The position numbers were made by a program, and so were the translations under genes. Positions 1 to 8,807 of a stretch of DNA of 64,000 bases are shown in pieces (the first letter of the stretch is position 1; each line of letters opens with the position of its first letter). The stretch is from Salinicola halophyticus (GTDB lineage Bacteria; Pseudomonadota; Gammaproteobacteria; Pseudomonadales; Halomonadaceae), in NCBI RefSeq assembly GCF_003206695.1, contig NZ_PZJN01000009.1, positions 62,001-126,000 of the forward strand, read 5' to 3'. The notes under the pieces were generated by a model. That model was not told the DNA's origin and did no database searches. It saw only the letters and a list, made by a program, of their open reading frames with translations.

Positions 1-1
1 C

Positions 2-673
2 GATGACGTCAAACGCGGCAACTTCTGGGGCCTGCCGGTCAACTTCCTGGTGTTCTCGGCGACCACCGTGATGATGGTCTCGGCGACGATTCCGGTCTTC
101 GGCGAGATGATCGACGACCCGATCGAGACCGTCTCGCGCCTCGACAACACCTTTATCGCCGTCCTGGGCGCCGCGACGTTCGTGACGACGACCATCGGTA
201 TCAACATCGTCGCCAATTTCGTCGCCCCGGCGTTCGACTTCTCCAACATGGCACCGAGCAAGATCAGCTTTCGCACCGGCGGCTTCATCGCCGCCGTCGG
301 CTCGATCTTTCTGACTCCGTGGAACCTGTTCAGCAACCCGGAGATCATCCACTACACCGTCGATCTGCTGGCAGCGGCCATCGGCCCTCTCTACGGCATC
401 CTGATCATGGACTACTACCGCATCCGCCGCGGGCATATCGATGTCGATGCCCTGTTCAGCGTCGATCCCGACGGCCCCTACTGGTATCGCAACGGTTTCA
501 ATCCGGCGGCGGTGAAGGCGGTGATCGCGGCGAGCGTGATCGGCATCGTGATCAACTTCCTGCCGCTGGGCGATCTCGGCCACTTCTCGGTGTTCATCGG
601 CGGCGCGCTCGGTGCGACGTTCTATTCGATGGCGATGCGCCGCGCTACCGCCGCGGCGGCCGTCGCCTCGTAG
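2..673 (+). CDS. NCS1-family permease, C-terminal part (partial)
   Basis: The reading frame is open from the first bases of the window, so the gene starts upstream; about 223 residues are visible. This is the C-terminal half of a nucleobase:cation symporter-1 (NCS1) carrier of the inner membrane. Several hydrophobic membrane segments are visible, with the family-typical cytoplasmic stretch DYYRIRRGHIDVDALF between late segments and a YWYRNGFNPAA-like turn. NCS1 proteins import uracil, cytosine, allantoin, hydantoins or thiamine with a cation. The neighbouring ureide genes make allantoin or a purine-derived substrate plausible, but this is inference from context; the substrate residues lie largely outside the window. 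A strong terminator follows. Confidence 0.85.
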   Translation, partial: DDVKRGNFWGLPVNFLVFSATTVMMVSATIPVFGEMIDDPIETVSRLDNTFIAVLGAATFVTTTIGINIVANFVAPAFDFSNMAPSKISFRTGGFIAAVGSIFLTPWNLFSNPEIIHYTVDLLAAAIGPLYGILIMDYYRIRRGHIDVDALFSVDPDGPYWYRNGFNPAAVKAVIAASVIGIVINFLPLGDLGHFSVFIGGALGATFYSMAMRRATAAAAVAS

Positions 674-715
674 ACGTCCGCTCTGTCTCCTTGAACGCCT
701 AGCGTTCTCTCCCTT

Positions 716-741
716 ACCGGCGCCTTCCGCGCCGGTTTTTT
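716..741 (+). terminator. Rho-independent terminator after the NCS1 permease
   Basis: An 8-bp perfect stem (accggcgc / gcgccggt) with a 5-base loop is followed directly by a run of T. It ends the permease transcript and separates it from the hydroxyproline genes. Confidence 0.85.
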
Positions 742-791
742 GTGTCACGCCGGATTTCCCTTACGACACGGCTTCACATTGCGTCGCGAAG

Positions 792-810
792 ATTGTATAA
801 AATCTACAAT
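792..810. promoter_or_regulatory. Candidate GntR operator upstream of the epimerase
   Basis: Inverted half-sites TTGTA and TACAA are separated by 7 bases in the AT-rich leader of the epimerase gene. The half-sites match those at 2957, 6862 and 10689, all next to catabolic genes. FCD-type GntR proteins commonly bind such TNGTNNNACNA-like palindromes; the regulator at 2998 is the obvious candidate here. The assignment is inference. Confidence 0.5.
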
Positions 811-878
811 ACGTGAATCACGCACCCCGATGCTTGCTCCGAAGTTTGCGAGCCCGTCCAGATCAGAGGAAAGCCTGC

Positions 879-1847
879 ATGAAGCGCATCCATGTCATCG
901 ACTCCCATACCGGGGGAGAGCCGACGCGCCTAGTCATGAACGGCTTCCCGACCTTGCCGGGCGACACCCTGGTCGAGAAGCGCGACGCACTGCGCGAATC
1001 CCACGATCACTGGCGGCGCGCCTGCCTGCTGGAGCCACGTGGCAATGACGTACTGGTCGGCGCGCTCTACTGCGAACCGGTTACGCCAGGCGCGACCTGC
1101 GGCGTGATCTTTTTCAACAACTCAGGCTACCTGGGCATGTGCGGCCACGGCACGATCGGTCTGGTGGCATCGCTGCATCATTTCGGAATGATCGCGCCCG
1201 GCGAACACAAGATCGACACCACCGTCGGCCCGGTCAGCGCCACGCTGCATGAAGACGGCGCGGTGACGGTGCGCAACGTGCCCGCCTATCGCTATCGTCA
1301 GCGAGTGCCGCTCGAGGTGCCCGGCTACGGCGTGGTCCACGGCGATATCGCCTGGGGCGGCAACTGGTTTTTCCTGGTCGGCGAGCATGATCAACAGGTG
1401 ACCCTGGCCAACGAGGAAGCGCTCACGGCCTTCACCTGGGCCATCCGGCAGGCGCTGGACGCCCAGAAGATCACCGGCGACAACGAGGGTCATATCGATC
1501 ATATCGAGCTGTTTGCCGAAGACATCGCCACCGCCGCCGGCACCATCAAACCCGCCGATAGCCGCAACTTCGTGCTCTGCCCCGGCAAGGCCTACGACCG
1601 CTCCCCCTGTGGCACCGGCACCAGCGCCAAGCTGGCATGTCTCGCCGCCGACGGCAAGCTGGCTCCCGGCGAGACCTGGGTCCAGGCCAGCATCACCGGC
1701 AGCCGCTTCGAGGGACGCTATGCATGGGAAGACCAGGCGCAGGGCATGGTGCGTCCGTTCATTACCGGCAGCGCTTACATGACCGCCGATGCCACCCTGC
1801 TGATCGACGAAAACGATCCATTTGCCTGGGGCATCACCGCGTCATAG
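879..1847 (+). CDS. lhpA: 4-hydroxyproline 2-epimerase (proline racemase family)
   Basis: The 322-residue cytoplasmic enzyme interconverts trans-4-hydroxy-L-proline and cis-4-hydroxy-D-proline, the first step of bacterial hydroxyproline catabolism. Both catalytic thiols of the racemase/epimerase group are present: Cys88 in GMCGHGT and Cys244 in [11 protein letters not shown], which argues against the dehydratase members of the family. The N-terminus [17 protein letters not shown] is family-typical, and the start is set by AGAGGA eight bases upstream, although the frame stays open further 5'. It heads a set with a deaminase, a GntR regulator and an FAD oxidase, which supports hydroxyproline rather than proline as substrate. 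A candidate operator lies about 70 bases upstream. Confidence 0.9.
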   Translation: MKRIHVIDSHTGGEPTRLVMNGFPTLPGDTLVEKRDALRESHDHWRRACLLEPRGNDVLVGALYCEPVTPGATCGVIFFNNSGYLGMCGHGTIGLVASLHHFGMIAPGEHKIDTTVGPVSATLHEDGAVTVRNVPAYRYRQRVPLEVPGYGVVHGDIAWGGNWFFLVGEHDQQVTLANEEALTAFTWAIRQALDAQKITGDNEGHIDHIELFAEDIATAAGTIKPADSRNFVLCPGKAYDRSPCGTGTSAKLACLAADGKLAPGETWVQASITGSRFEGRYAWEDQAQGMVRPFITGSAYMTADATLLIDENDPFAWGITAS

Positions 1848-1913
1848 CCCTACAGGAAATAGTCATCGGGGAAATCATCCCGACCGATCACCAACAGATT
1901 CCAGAGGAAGACC

Positions 1914-2861
1914 ATGAACGACTCCATCTTTACCGGCTGCATTCCCGCCCTGATGACCCCTTGCACCGCCGATCGCACGCCCGACTACGACGCGCTGGTC
2001 GCCAAGGGTCGCGAGCTGGTCGATCTCGGCATGCGCGCGGTGGTCTACTGCGGCTCGATGGGCGACTGGCCGCTACTGAGCGAGGCCGAACGCCAGGAAG
2101 GCGTGGCTCGACTGGTTGCCGCCGGCGTACCCGTCATCGTCGGTACCGGCGCGGTCAACTCGAAGGAAGCCGTCTCCCACGCCGCCCACGCGGCCAAGGT
2201 CGGCGCCCAGGGGCTGATGGTCATTCCTCGCGTGCTCTCTCGCGGTACCGCGTCCGCGGCGCAGAAGGCGCACTTCTCGGCGATTCTGAAAGCCGCCCCT
2301 GAGCTGCCGGCGGTGATCTACAACAGCCCCTATTACGGCTTCGCCACCCGCACCGAGCTGTTCTTCGAGCTGCGTCGCGAACATCCCAATCTGATCGGGT
2401 TCAAGGAGTTCGGCGGTGCAGACGACCTGCGCTACGCGGCCGAGCACATCACCTCCCAGGACGACGACGTCAGCCTGATGGTCGGCGTCGATACCCAGGT
2501 ATTTCACGGCTTCGTCAACTGCAACGCCACCGGCGCCATAACCGGGGTCGGCAATGCGCTGCCGCGGGAAGTGCTGCAGCTAGTCGCGCTGAGCAAGAAA
2601 GCCGCCAAGGGCGATCCCCAAGCCCGGCGCCTGGCTCAGGAGCTGGAGTCCGCGCTGGCGGTGCTCTCCTCCTTCGATGAAGGCGTGGATCTGGTGCTTT
2701 TCTACAAGTACCTGATGGTACTCAACGGCGACAGCGCCTACGAACTGCACTTCAACGAAAGCGACGCCCTGAGCGATGCGCAGCGCCGCTACGTCGATAC
2801 CCAGTACGCGCTGTTCCGAGAGTGGTATGCGCAGTGGTCGGCGCAGCTCGACGCGGCGTGA
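1914..2861 (+). CDS. Dihydrodipicolinate synthase-family protein, likely pyrroline-4-hydroxy-2-carboxylate deaminase
   Basis: A 315-residue (beta/alpha)8 aldolase-type protein of the DapA/NanA superfamily. The Schiff-base Lys164 (IGFKEFGG) and the catalytic Tyr136 (VIYNSPYYGF) are both in place. In hydroxyproline catabolism a member of this family deaminates and dehydrates delta1-pyrroline-4-hydroxy-2-carboxylate to 2-oxoglutarate semialdehyde. Its position between the epimerase and the D-amino-acid oxidase-like gene supports that role rather than lysine biosynthesis. A good ribosome site (GAGGAAG) precedes ATG. The next enzyme, 2-oxoglutarate semialdehyde dehydrogenase, is not in the window. 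Confidence 0.82.
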   Translation: MNDSIFTGCIPALMTPCTADRTPDYDALVAKGRELVDLGMRAVVYCGSMGDWPLLSEAERQEGVARLVAAGVPVIVGTGAVNSKEAVSHAAHAAKVGAQGLMVIPRVLSRGTASAAQKAHFSAILKAAPELPAVIYNSPYYGFATRTELFFELRREHPNLIGFKEFGGADDLRYAAEHITSQDDDVSLMVGVDTQVFHGFVNCNATGAITGVGNALPREVLQLVALSKKAAKGDPQARRLAQELESALAVLSSFDEGVDLVLFYKYLMVLNGDSAYELHFNESDALSDAQRRYVDTQYALFREWYAQWSAQLDAA

Positions 2862-2956
2862 GCCGGTCTTGCCGCCACACCGGTCTTGCCACACCGATCT
2901 TGCAACGCTGATATTGAAGAGAGCACGGGCCTGAAAAGTCGGCGGGAGCCATATGG

Positions 2957-2968
2957 ATTGCATACAAT
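2957..2968. promoter_or_regulatory. Candidate GntR autoregulatory site
   Basis: ATTGCATACAAT is a near-perfect palindrome about 30 bases upstream of the GntR start, with a further partly symmetric flank (GGAT...ATCC). It resembles the site at 792 and suggests that the GntR protein controls itself and the epimerase operon. Confidence 0.5.
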
Positions 2969-2997
2969 ATCCAGATTCTGCGAAACGACGAGACTTC

Positions 2998-3660
2998 ATG
3001 GCGACTTTCAAGACCCGAGCCCAGTACGTAGCGGACGATCTGCGCGAACGCATTCTCGGCGGCGAGTTCAAGGGTGGCTCCCAGCTACGCCAGGATGCGC
3101 TGGCCAAGGATTACGACGTCAGCCGCATCCCCGTCCGCGAGGCACTGCTGACGCTGGAGTCCGAAGGGCTGGTGGAATTCCACGCCCATCGTGGCGCTTT
3201 TACCACCGAGCTCTCCGTGGCGGCGATTCGCGAACTGTTCGACCTGCGCGTGCTGCTCGAGACCTACGTGCTGCGTTACGCGATTCCGAACCTGACGACG
3301 GCGGATCTCGATCACGCCGCGAGCATCCTGCGCCAGTATGACGCCGCGCTCGACTCCGGCAGCCAGATCGACAACTGGAGTGACTACAACTTCGCGTTTC
3401 ATCACGCCCTGTACGCGCCCTCGAAGTTACCGGAAACGCTGGCCATGATCGGTCAGCTGAATACCAAGTCCGGGCGTTATATCCGCATGCAGCTGGTCTA
3501 CACCCGCGAGATCGAGAAGGCGGAAGCCGAGCATCGCCAGCTTCTGGAGCTGGCCCGCCAGGGCGATGTCGACAGAACCTGTCAGTTGCTGGAAACCCAC
3601 ATAAAGGACGCCGCGGAAGGTATCGCGGCGGTGCTGGAAAAGAGTCTGCGCAACGCCTGA
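2998..3660 (+). CDS. GntR-family regulator, FCD subfamily
   Basis: A 220-residue transcription factor. The N-terminal winged helix-turn-helix (about residues 8-72) includes ERILGGEFKGGSQLRQDALA and SRIPVREALLTLESEGLV; the C-terminal all-helical FCD effector domain carries metal/ligand histidines such as FHHALY. I chose ATG at 2998 over an upstream in-frame ATG at 2953 because the conserved domain begins about six residues later and the palindrome at 2957 would otherwise be coding. It sits inside the hydroxyproline cluster and is probably its repressor, with hydroxyproline or a pathway intermediate as effector (inference). Confidence 0.85.
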   Translation: MATFKTRAQYVADDLRERILGGEFKGGSQLRQDALAKDYDVSRIPVREALLTLESEGLVEFHAHRGAFTTELSVAAIRELFDLRVLLETYVLRYAIPNLTTADLDHAASILRQYDAALDSGSQIDNWSDYNFAFHHALYAPSKLPETLAMIGQLNTKSGRYIRMQLVYTREIEKAEAEHRQLLELARQGDVDRTCQLLETHIKDAAEGIAAVLEKSLRNA

Positions 3661-3702
3661 TTCGTCAGCCTTTCCCCTACTGCCCTGGTCGTGAGGTAGC
3701 GC

Positions 3703-5016
3703 ATGCCGGACCCATCTCATCTTGTTCCGCCCGAGACAGAGAGCAATGCCGACATCATCATTGTCGGGGCCGGTCTCGTCGGTGTCACCAGCGCCCTGGC
3801 GCTGGCGCGTCAAGGTCACCGTGTGCTGGTGCTGGACAAACAGGAGCCGGGCCGTGGCGCTTCCTACGGTAACGCCGGACACATGGCCACGGAGCAGGTC
3901 TTCCCGATCGCCGACGCCTCAATTCTCAGATCGCTGCCCGGCATGCTGATGGATCCGATGGGCCCGCTGCGGCTGGACTGGAAATATCTGCCCCGGGCGC
4001 TGCCGTGGCTGACCCGGCTGGTACTGAATCTGCGCCCGGCGCCTTTTCGCCAAAGCGTTGCCGGTATCCGCGCCCTCAACGAACGCAGCCTGGCGGCGTG
4101 GCAACGCCTGCTGGCATCGGTCGATAGCAGCCACCTGCTCAAGGCGGACGGCTCGCTGCTGGTTTACGAGAAGCCGGAGTCGCACTCGAAGCTCGAAGCG
4201 CTCGAGTCGCGCATGCGCGAACAACAGGTGCCGGTCGAGCTTTGGGATAGGGAAGCGATTCAGCGCGCGGCGCCGCAGCTCTCGGACGCGCTGCTGGGCG
4301 GGCTGTTCTTTCCCGCCACGGGCCACGTGCTGGAGCCGTGGCGGGTGGTCACCACTCTGGTGGAAGCCGCCCGGCGCGAAGGCGTTCGTTTCCAGCAGGA
4401 AACCGTGCAGTCGACTCGGTTGACCGCGAAAGGCGTCGCCGTGACAACCAATGCTGGCGAACGCGAGGCCGGGCAGGTGCTCGTCGCCTGTGGCGCCCAC
4501 TCGGCGGCGTTGACCGCCCAGCTCACCGGCAAGCGCGTACCGCTGGATACCGAACGCGGCTATCACCTGATGCTGCCCCGCGAGTCCGACCGTCTGCCCT
4601 TCGCGGTCACATCATTGGAGCGCCGCTTCATCATGACGCCGATGGAAACCGGCCTCAGGCTCGCTGGCACCGTGGAGTTCGCGGGACTGGAGGCACCGCC
4701 CAACATGGGGCGAGCGTGGCAGTTGCATCGCCTGAGCCGGGGACTGTTCAAGACCGATCTCGACGCCGAGGACGCGACACCGTGGATGGGCTTTCGACCT
4801 TCGCTGCCGGACTCGCTGCCAATCATCGATCGCGTGTGCGACGGCCGCGTGCTGCTGGCGTTCGGCCACCATCACCTGGGGCTGACCCAGTCGGCAATCA
4901 CCGCCGAGCTGATCGCCGATCTGGCCGGCCCCGGCGAACACGCGGCGTCCGTCATGCCGCCTCACCGCGACAACCTGCCACCGCTGGAGCCCTATCGCCT
5001 GGCTCGCTTCGGCTAA
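3703..5016 (+). CDS. FAD-dependent D-amino-acid oxidase/dehydrogenase (DadA-like), likely cis-4-hydroxy-D-proline oxidase
   Basis: The 437-residue flavoprotein has an N-terminal Rossmann dinucleotide motif (IIIVGAGLVGVTSALALA, then an acidic Asp at the end of strand 2), a DAO-type middle region and a C-terminal FAD-closing segment around GHHHLGLTQSA. In this pathway a DadA-like enzyme oxidises cis-4-hydroxy-D-proline to delta1-pyrroline-4-hydroxy-2-carboxylate. Here a single polypeptide replaces the three-subunit dehydrogenase known from pseudomonads. Ribosome site TGAGGT precedes ATG. It is convergent with the next gene, the two overlapping by four bases at their 3' ends. Generic D-amino acid dehydrogenase is the alternative. 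Confidence 0.8.
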   Translation: MPDPSHLVPPETESNADIIIVGAGLVGVTSALALARQGHRVLVLDKQEPGRGASYGNAGHMATEQVFPIADASILRSLPGMLMDPMGPLRLDWKYLPRALPWLTRLVLNLRPAPFRQSVAGIRALNERSLAAWQRLLASVDSSHLLKADGSLLVYEKPESHSKLEALESRMREQQVPVELWDREAIQRAAPQLSDALLGGLFFPATGHVLEPWRVVTTLVEAARREGVRFQQETVQSTRLTAKGVAVTTNAGEREAGQVLVACGAHSAALTAQLTGKRVPLDTERGYHLMLPRESDRLPFAVTSLERRFIMTPMETGLRLAGTVEFAGLEAPPNMGRAWQLHRLSRGLFKTDLDAEDATPWMGFRPSLPDSLPIIDRVCDGRVLLAFGHHHLGLTQSAITAELIADLAGPGEHAASVMPPHRDNLPPLEPYRLARFG

Positions 5017-5867
5017 CGCCCGGAAAGCGACAGCTTCATGTGTCGATTGACGTCCTTGTAGAGCAGATAGCGGAACGGCGTCGAACCGGCGGCATAGCAG
5101 GACTGCGGGCAGAACGCACGCAGCCACATGTAGTCGCCGGCCTCGACTTCGACCCAGTCCTGGTTGAGGTGATAGACCGCGCGGCCCTCGAGCACGTAGA
5201 GCCCGTGCTCCATCACGTGGGTCTCGTCGAACGGGATCACGCCACCCGGCTGGAAGGTGACGATGGTCACGTGCATATCGTGGCGCAGGTCGGCGGGATC
5301 GACGAAGCGCGTGGTCGCCCAGCGCCCGTCGGTATCCGGCATCGGCGTCGGCGCGATCGTCTGCTCGTTGGTCACGAACGCCGGCGGCGCCTCCAGTCCT
5401 TCGACGAATTCGTACGCCTTGCGAATCCAGTGGAAGCGCACCGGCGCGGCGCTTGCGTTGCGCAACTGCCAATCGCAGCCCGGCGGCAGATAGGCGTAGC
5501 CGCCCGGCGCCATCTCGTGCGTTTCGCCCGCGAGGGTCAGCGTCATCTCGCCCTCGACCACGAACAGCACGCCCTCGGCGCCCGCATCCGGCTCCGGGCG
5601 CTCACTGCCGCCACCGGGCGAAACTTCTATGATGTACTGGGAAAAGGTCTCGGCGAAGCCGGAGAGTGGCCGCGAAAGCACCCATAGTCGGGTCTTTTCC
5701 CAGTGCGGCAGGAAACTGGTGACGATGTCGCTCATCACGCCCTTGGGGATCACCGCATAGGCCTCGGTGAAGACCGCGCGACCGTGGATCAGCTGACTCT
5801 GCGGCGGCAAGCCGCCGTGGGGGGCGTAGTAGGTTCTGTCGGGCGTGTCGTGACTGCGTTGCGGCAT
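5013..5867 (-). CDS. allE: (S)-ureidoglycine aminohydrolase (bicupin)
   Basis: A 284-residue two-cupin protein. The first cupin includes FVVEGEMTLTLAGE and PGGYAYLPPG; the second has the metal-binding pattern FDETHVMEHGLYVLEGRA. Family members release ammonia from (S)-ureidoglycine to give (S)-ureidoglycolate in ureide breakdown. Start ATG at 5867 follows AAGGA; the frame extends 25 residues further upstream but overlaps the allantoinase end. It lies 17 bases downstream of puuE and in the same direction, so the two probably form one operon. Confidence 0.88.
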   Translation of the reverse strand: MPQRSHDTPDRTYYAPHGGLPPQSQLIHGRAVFTEAYAVIPKGVMSDIVTSFLPHWEKTRLWVLSRPLSGFAETFSQYIIEVSPGGGSERPEPDAGAEGVLFVVEGEMTLTLAGETHEMAPGGYAYLPPGCDWQLRNASAAPVRFHWIRKAYEFVEGLEAPPAFVTNEQTIAPTPMPDTDGRWATTRFVDPADLRHDMHVTIVTFQPGGVIPFDETHVMEHGLYVLEGRAVYHLNQDWVEVEAGDYMWLRAFCPQSCYAAGSTPFRYLLYKDVNRHMKLSLSGR

Positions 5868-5884
5868 GAGGGGTTCCTTGCATT

Positions 5885-6805
5885 TCAAGCCGGATGCTCG
5901 GCCGCCCAGTGGCGGGCGATATCCACACGCCGAGTTATCCACACCCGGTCGTGCGTTTCGAGATAATCGAGGAAGCGCTGCAACGCCCGAAACCGCCCGG
6001 GGCGACCGACCAGCCGGCAGTGCAGCCCGATCGACAGCATCTTCGGCGTCTCCGCGCCTTCTGCGTAGAGCACGTCGAAGGCGTCGCGCAGATACTGGAA
6101 GAACGGTTCGCCGTGATCGAAGCCGGTCGGCGAGGCGAAGCGCATGTCGTTGGTATCCAGCGTGTAGGGGACGACAAGATGCTGGTGGGTTTTGCCCTGG
6201 CTGTCCTCGGCCGGCATCCAGAACGGCAGGTCGTCACCGTAGTAGTCGCTGTCGTAGAGGAAGCCGCCCTGATCGAGCAGCAAACGCCGGGTATTAGGGC
6301 TGTCTCGGCCGGTGTACCAACCCAGCGGCTGCTCGCCGTAGAGCGACTGGAAAATGGCCAGGGCGCGCTTAAGATGCTCGCGCTCGACCGCTTCCGGCAC
6401 GTTCTGGTAGTGGATCCAGCGATAGCCGTGGCAGGCGATTTCATGGCCCAGCTCATGGAACGCTTTGGCCACTTCCGGGTTGCGCTCCAATGCCATCGCC
6501 ACGCCGAAGATCGTCAGCGGCAGGCCGCGGCGCTCGAACTCGCGCAGCACGCGCCACACCCCGACCCGCGAGCCGTACTCGTAGATCGACTCCATGCTCA
6601 GGTGGCGGTCGGGATAGGCGTCGGCGCCTGCGATTTCGGACAGAAACTGTTCGGACTGGCTATCGCCATGCAGGACGCTGTTCTCGCCACCCTCTTCATA
6701 GTTGAGCACGAACTGCACGGCGATGCGCGCTCCGCCCGGCCAGTTGGCGTGCGGTGGCGTACGGCCGTAGCCGATCAGGTCGCGAGGGTAGTCGGGAGAG
6801 AGCAT
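5885..6805 (-). CDS. puuE: Allantoinase PuuE (polysaccharide deacetylase-like)
   Basis: A 306-residue enzyme of the NodB/polysaccharide-deacetylase fold that hydrolyses allantoin to allantoate; it is unrelated to the amidohydrolase-type allantoinase AllB. Typical features are the N-terminus DYPRDLIGYGRTPPHANWPG, the NYEEGGENS loop and the HEIACHGYRWIHYQNV metal-site region. The frame continues upstream to 6928, but family alignment and the palindromic site at 6862 favour the start at 6805. It is divergent from the allantoin racemase gene and upstream of allE. Confidence 0.9.
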   Translation of the reverse strand: MLSPDYPRDLIGYGRTPPHANWPGGARIAVQFVLNYEEGGENSVLHGDSQSEQFLSEIAGADAYPDRHLSMESIYEYGSRVGVWRVLREFERRGLPLTIFGVAMALERNPEVAKAFHELGHEIACHGYRWIHYQNVPEAVEREHLKRALAIFQSLYGEQPLGWYTGRDSPNTRRLLLDQGGFLYDSDYYGDDLPFWMPAEDSQGKTHQHLVVPYTLDTNDMRFASPTGFDHGEPFFQYLRDAFDVLYAEGAETPKMLSIGLHCRLVGRPGRFRALQRFLDYLETHDRVWITRRVDIARHWAAEHPA

Positions 6806-6861
6806 GCGCAGCGCCTTTTTGTCTTTCGTCGAGATGCCGGTTTCGGATCGGCCTTCATCGA

Positions 6862-6873
6862 TATTGTATTCAA
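6862..6873. promoter_or_regulatory. Candidate GntR operator between puuE and the allantoin racemase gene
   Basis: ATTGTATTCAAA is an imperfect version of the TTGTATACAA palindrome, in the divergent promoter region. It could control both directions. Confidence 0.4.
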
Positions 6874-6939
6874 AATCGGTTATTTTTGTGGACAAAGCAA
6901 ACCTATCGCGATTTTCTCGCTTCGCCAAGGTGGCATGCC

Positions 6940-7671
6940 ATGCAGATCCACGTCATCAACCCCAATACGACCGCCAGCATGACCGACAAGATCGGCGCCT
7001 GCGCCAGCCGCGTGGCCGCCGAGAGCACCCGGATCCATGTCAGCCAGCCGGATAGCGGGCCGGTATCGATCGAAAGTCACTTCGACGAGGCGATCAGTGC
7101 GGTCGGCGTACTCGAGGAGATTCGCCGTGGCGAGGCGATGGGCATGAACGCCTATGTCATCGCCTGCTTCGGCGATCCCGGTCTGCTCGCCTCCCGGGAG
7201 CTGACTCGCGCTCCGGTCATCGGCATCGCCGAAGCGGGCTTTCATCTGGCAACGCTGATCAGCATGCGTTTCTCGGTCGTCACCACACTCACGCGCACCG
7301 CGATTATCGCCGAACATCTGCTCGACCAGTACGGCTTCCGTCATCACTGCCGCCGAGTCCGAGCCACCGACCTGCCGGTGCTGGAACTGGAGAATCCGGC
7401 GGGCAACGCCTATCAGGCGCTGCTCGACGAGTGCCAGCGGGCGAAAGATAACGACGGCATCGGTGCCATCGTGCTCGGCTGCGGCGGCATGGCCGATCTC
7501 ACCGAGCGGCTGACCCACGACCTGCAGATGCCGGTTATCGAAGGCGTCAGCGCCGCGGTGAAACTGGCGGAATCGCTGGTATCGCTGGGCTTGGGCACCA
7601 GCAAGCACGGCGATCTCGCCTTTCCGCGACCCAAGCCGTTCAGTGGGCGCTTCGCCGATTGGGGCGAATGA
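6940..7671 (+). CDS. hpxA: Allantoin/hydantoin racemase (Asp/Glu racemase superfamily)
   Basis: A 243-residue cytoplasmic racemase. It has the N-terminal INPNTTASMT motif and the two catalytic cysteines, in IACFGDPGL and VLGCGGMADL. Such enzymes interconvert (R)- and (S)-allantoin or substituted hydantoins; the surrounding puuE, uraH and uraD point to allantoin. ATG 6940 was chosen over an upstream in-frame start because the family begins with this MQIHVINPNT sequence. Divergent from puuE. Confidence 0.88.
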   Translation: MQIHVINPNTTASMTDKIGACASRVAAESTRIHVSQPDSGPVSIESHFDEAISAVGVLEEIRRGEAMGMNAYVIACFGDPGLLASRELTRAPVIGIAEAGFHLATLISMRFSVVTTLTRTAIIAEHLLDQYGFRHHCRRVRATDLPVLELENPAGNAYQALLDECQRAKDNDGIGAIVLGCGGMADLTERLTHDLQMPVIEGVSAAVKLAESLVSLGLGTSKHGDLAFPRPKPFSGRFADWGE

Positions 7672-7710
7672 CCCAGCGCTTCTCGACTCCGCAATAAACT
7701 TCAATTCCAA

Positions 7711-7981
7711 CGGCTTCAAAAAATTAGCGAGCGAAGGCCAGCCCTAGGCCCGTTGCCTACGGGCCAACGCACTTCCCATATCCCTATGGGTCGCAAGGCA
7801 AAAATCTGCGACAAATCGTCAGGATTGACGATTTGGGAAGCTTCGCTGCTCGAGGAGCGAGCGACACGGATGTCGCGAGTCCACAAGCGGAGTTTACGAG
7901 GGTGTAAATGAGCATTTGACCGGGCTGGCGATCCAGCAGATTTTTAACGCCGTATGGCCGAGCGCAGCAACTTTTCAGCCG
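7711..7981. repeat. Dispersed MITE-like repeat, copy 1 (with internal insertion)
   Basis: The element begins with a sequence ending GCGAGCGAAGGCCA and ends with GGCCGAGCGCAGCAACTTTTC, so the two ends are imperfect inverted repeats of about 27 bases. Inside are GCAAGGCAAAAATC and CGGAGTTTACGAGGGTGTAAATG, shared with the copy at 50189. This copy is about twice as long because extra sequence (7743-7794 and 7810-7880 approximately) lies within it. It fills most of the gap between the racemase gene and the GntR gene, and its right end includes the GntR stop codon. No gene is otherwise visible here. Confidence 0.65.
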
Positions 7982-8733
7982 AAAATCGCGCTCAGATCCG
8001 GCGTCTCGTCAACGCTGTCTTCAATCGACAGCGACGCCTCGATCGCCTTGAGGTGACGCTGCATGAAGGCCACCGCGCGCTCCTCCTTGCCGGCTTCCAG
8101 TAGCGCGATCAACTCGTCGTGATCGTGGGATTCGCAGCCCAGATGCCCCGAATCACCATAGACTGCGAGGATCAGCGACGAGCGCGAGCAGAGCCGTTCG
8201 ATGAACTCCGCCAACGGCGTATTGCCCGAGAGTTCGGCCAGACGCTGGTGAAACTGGGCGGAAAGCTGAATGGCGCGGCTCTGCTCGCCGCTGCGCAAGG
8301 CCTGGCGCTCGCTCGTTGCCAGCGTGCGCAGCGCCTTGGCGTCGGCCGGCTTGAGGCGGCGGGAAACCCACGGTATCAGCTGGCATTCGACCAGCTGGCG
8401 CGCGGCGAACACGTCCCGCGCCTCCTCGATCGTGGGTCGGCTAACGCTGGCGCCCCGGCGTGGCGTCAGCGTTACCAGATACTCGAGCGCCAGCCGCTGG
8501 AGAATCTTGCGAATGCCGGTGCGGCTGACCCCGAACACTTCCGCCAGCGCGTCCTCGCGCAGCCGCGCCCCCGGCTTGAGACGGTGCTCGACGATCGCTT
8601 CGCGAATCTGCTGATAGATCGTTTCGTGACGTTCGGCACCGTCGCCGGCCTTGCCCGCGCCGCGACTACGTCCGCTCGCCTTGCTGTTTCGTCGTTCATC
8701 CTGCGCCGTCGCTGCGTTCGCGCTCGTTGCCAT
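7975..8733 (-). CDS. GntR-family regulator, FCD subfamily (purine cluster)
   Basis: A 252-residue regulator with a variable N-terminal tail rich in Ala, Arg and Gly, a winged helix-turn-helix (LREDALAEVFGVSRTGIRKI, about residues 55-105) and a C-terminal FCD domain with conserved His/Asp positions (AQFHQRLAEL, HDHDELIALLEAG). The start at ATG 8733 was preferred over a longer frame reaching 8862 because GGAGCG precedes it and the longer form would cover the TGTATAC site. It adjoins the 8-oxoguanine deaminase gene and probably represses the purine/ureide genes (inference). Confidence 0.85.
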   Translation of the reverse strand: MATSANAATAQDERRNSKASGRSRGAGKAGDGAERHETIYQQIREAIVEHRLKPGARLREDALAEVFGVSRTGIRKILQRLALEYLVTLTPRRGASVSRPTIEEARDVFAARQLVECQLIPWVSRRLKPADAKALRTLATSERQALRSGEQSRAIQLSAQFHQRLAELSGNTPLAEFIERLCSRSSLILAVYGDSGHLGCESHDHDELIALLEAGKEERAVAFMQRHLKAIEASLSIEDSVDETPDLSAIFG

Positions 8734-8785
8734 CGTTGTTCGCTCCACCCAGCGTGCGTCTTCCACATCCCTCGACCGATAAGCC

Positions 8786-8795
8786 GATTGTATAC
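8786..8795. promoter_or_regulatory. TTGTATAC half-palindrome in the GntR leader
   Basis: ATTGTATACG lies about 55 bases upstream of the GntR start. One arm matches the palindromes at 10689 and 6862; the other arm is degenerate. A candidate autoregulatory site or simply a -10 element for the GntR gene. Confidence 0.35.
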
Positions 8796-8807
8796 GCCGG
8801 TCCTGCA

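Noticed and set aside
2863-2908. Short repeat CGGTCTTGCC in three imperfect copies
   Set aside because: It is brief, diverged and sits in a small gap; no function is suggested.
4338-5687. A 449-codon open frame on the plus strand
   Set aside because: It spans out-of-frame parts of the FAD oxidase gene and antisense of allE; no domain is recognisable.
5894-6982. A 362-codon open frame on the plus strand
   Set aside because: Mirror of the allantoinase gene; puuE has clear family motifs on the other strand.
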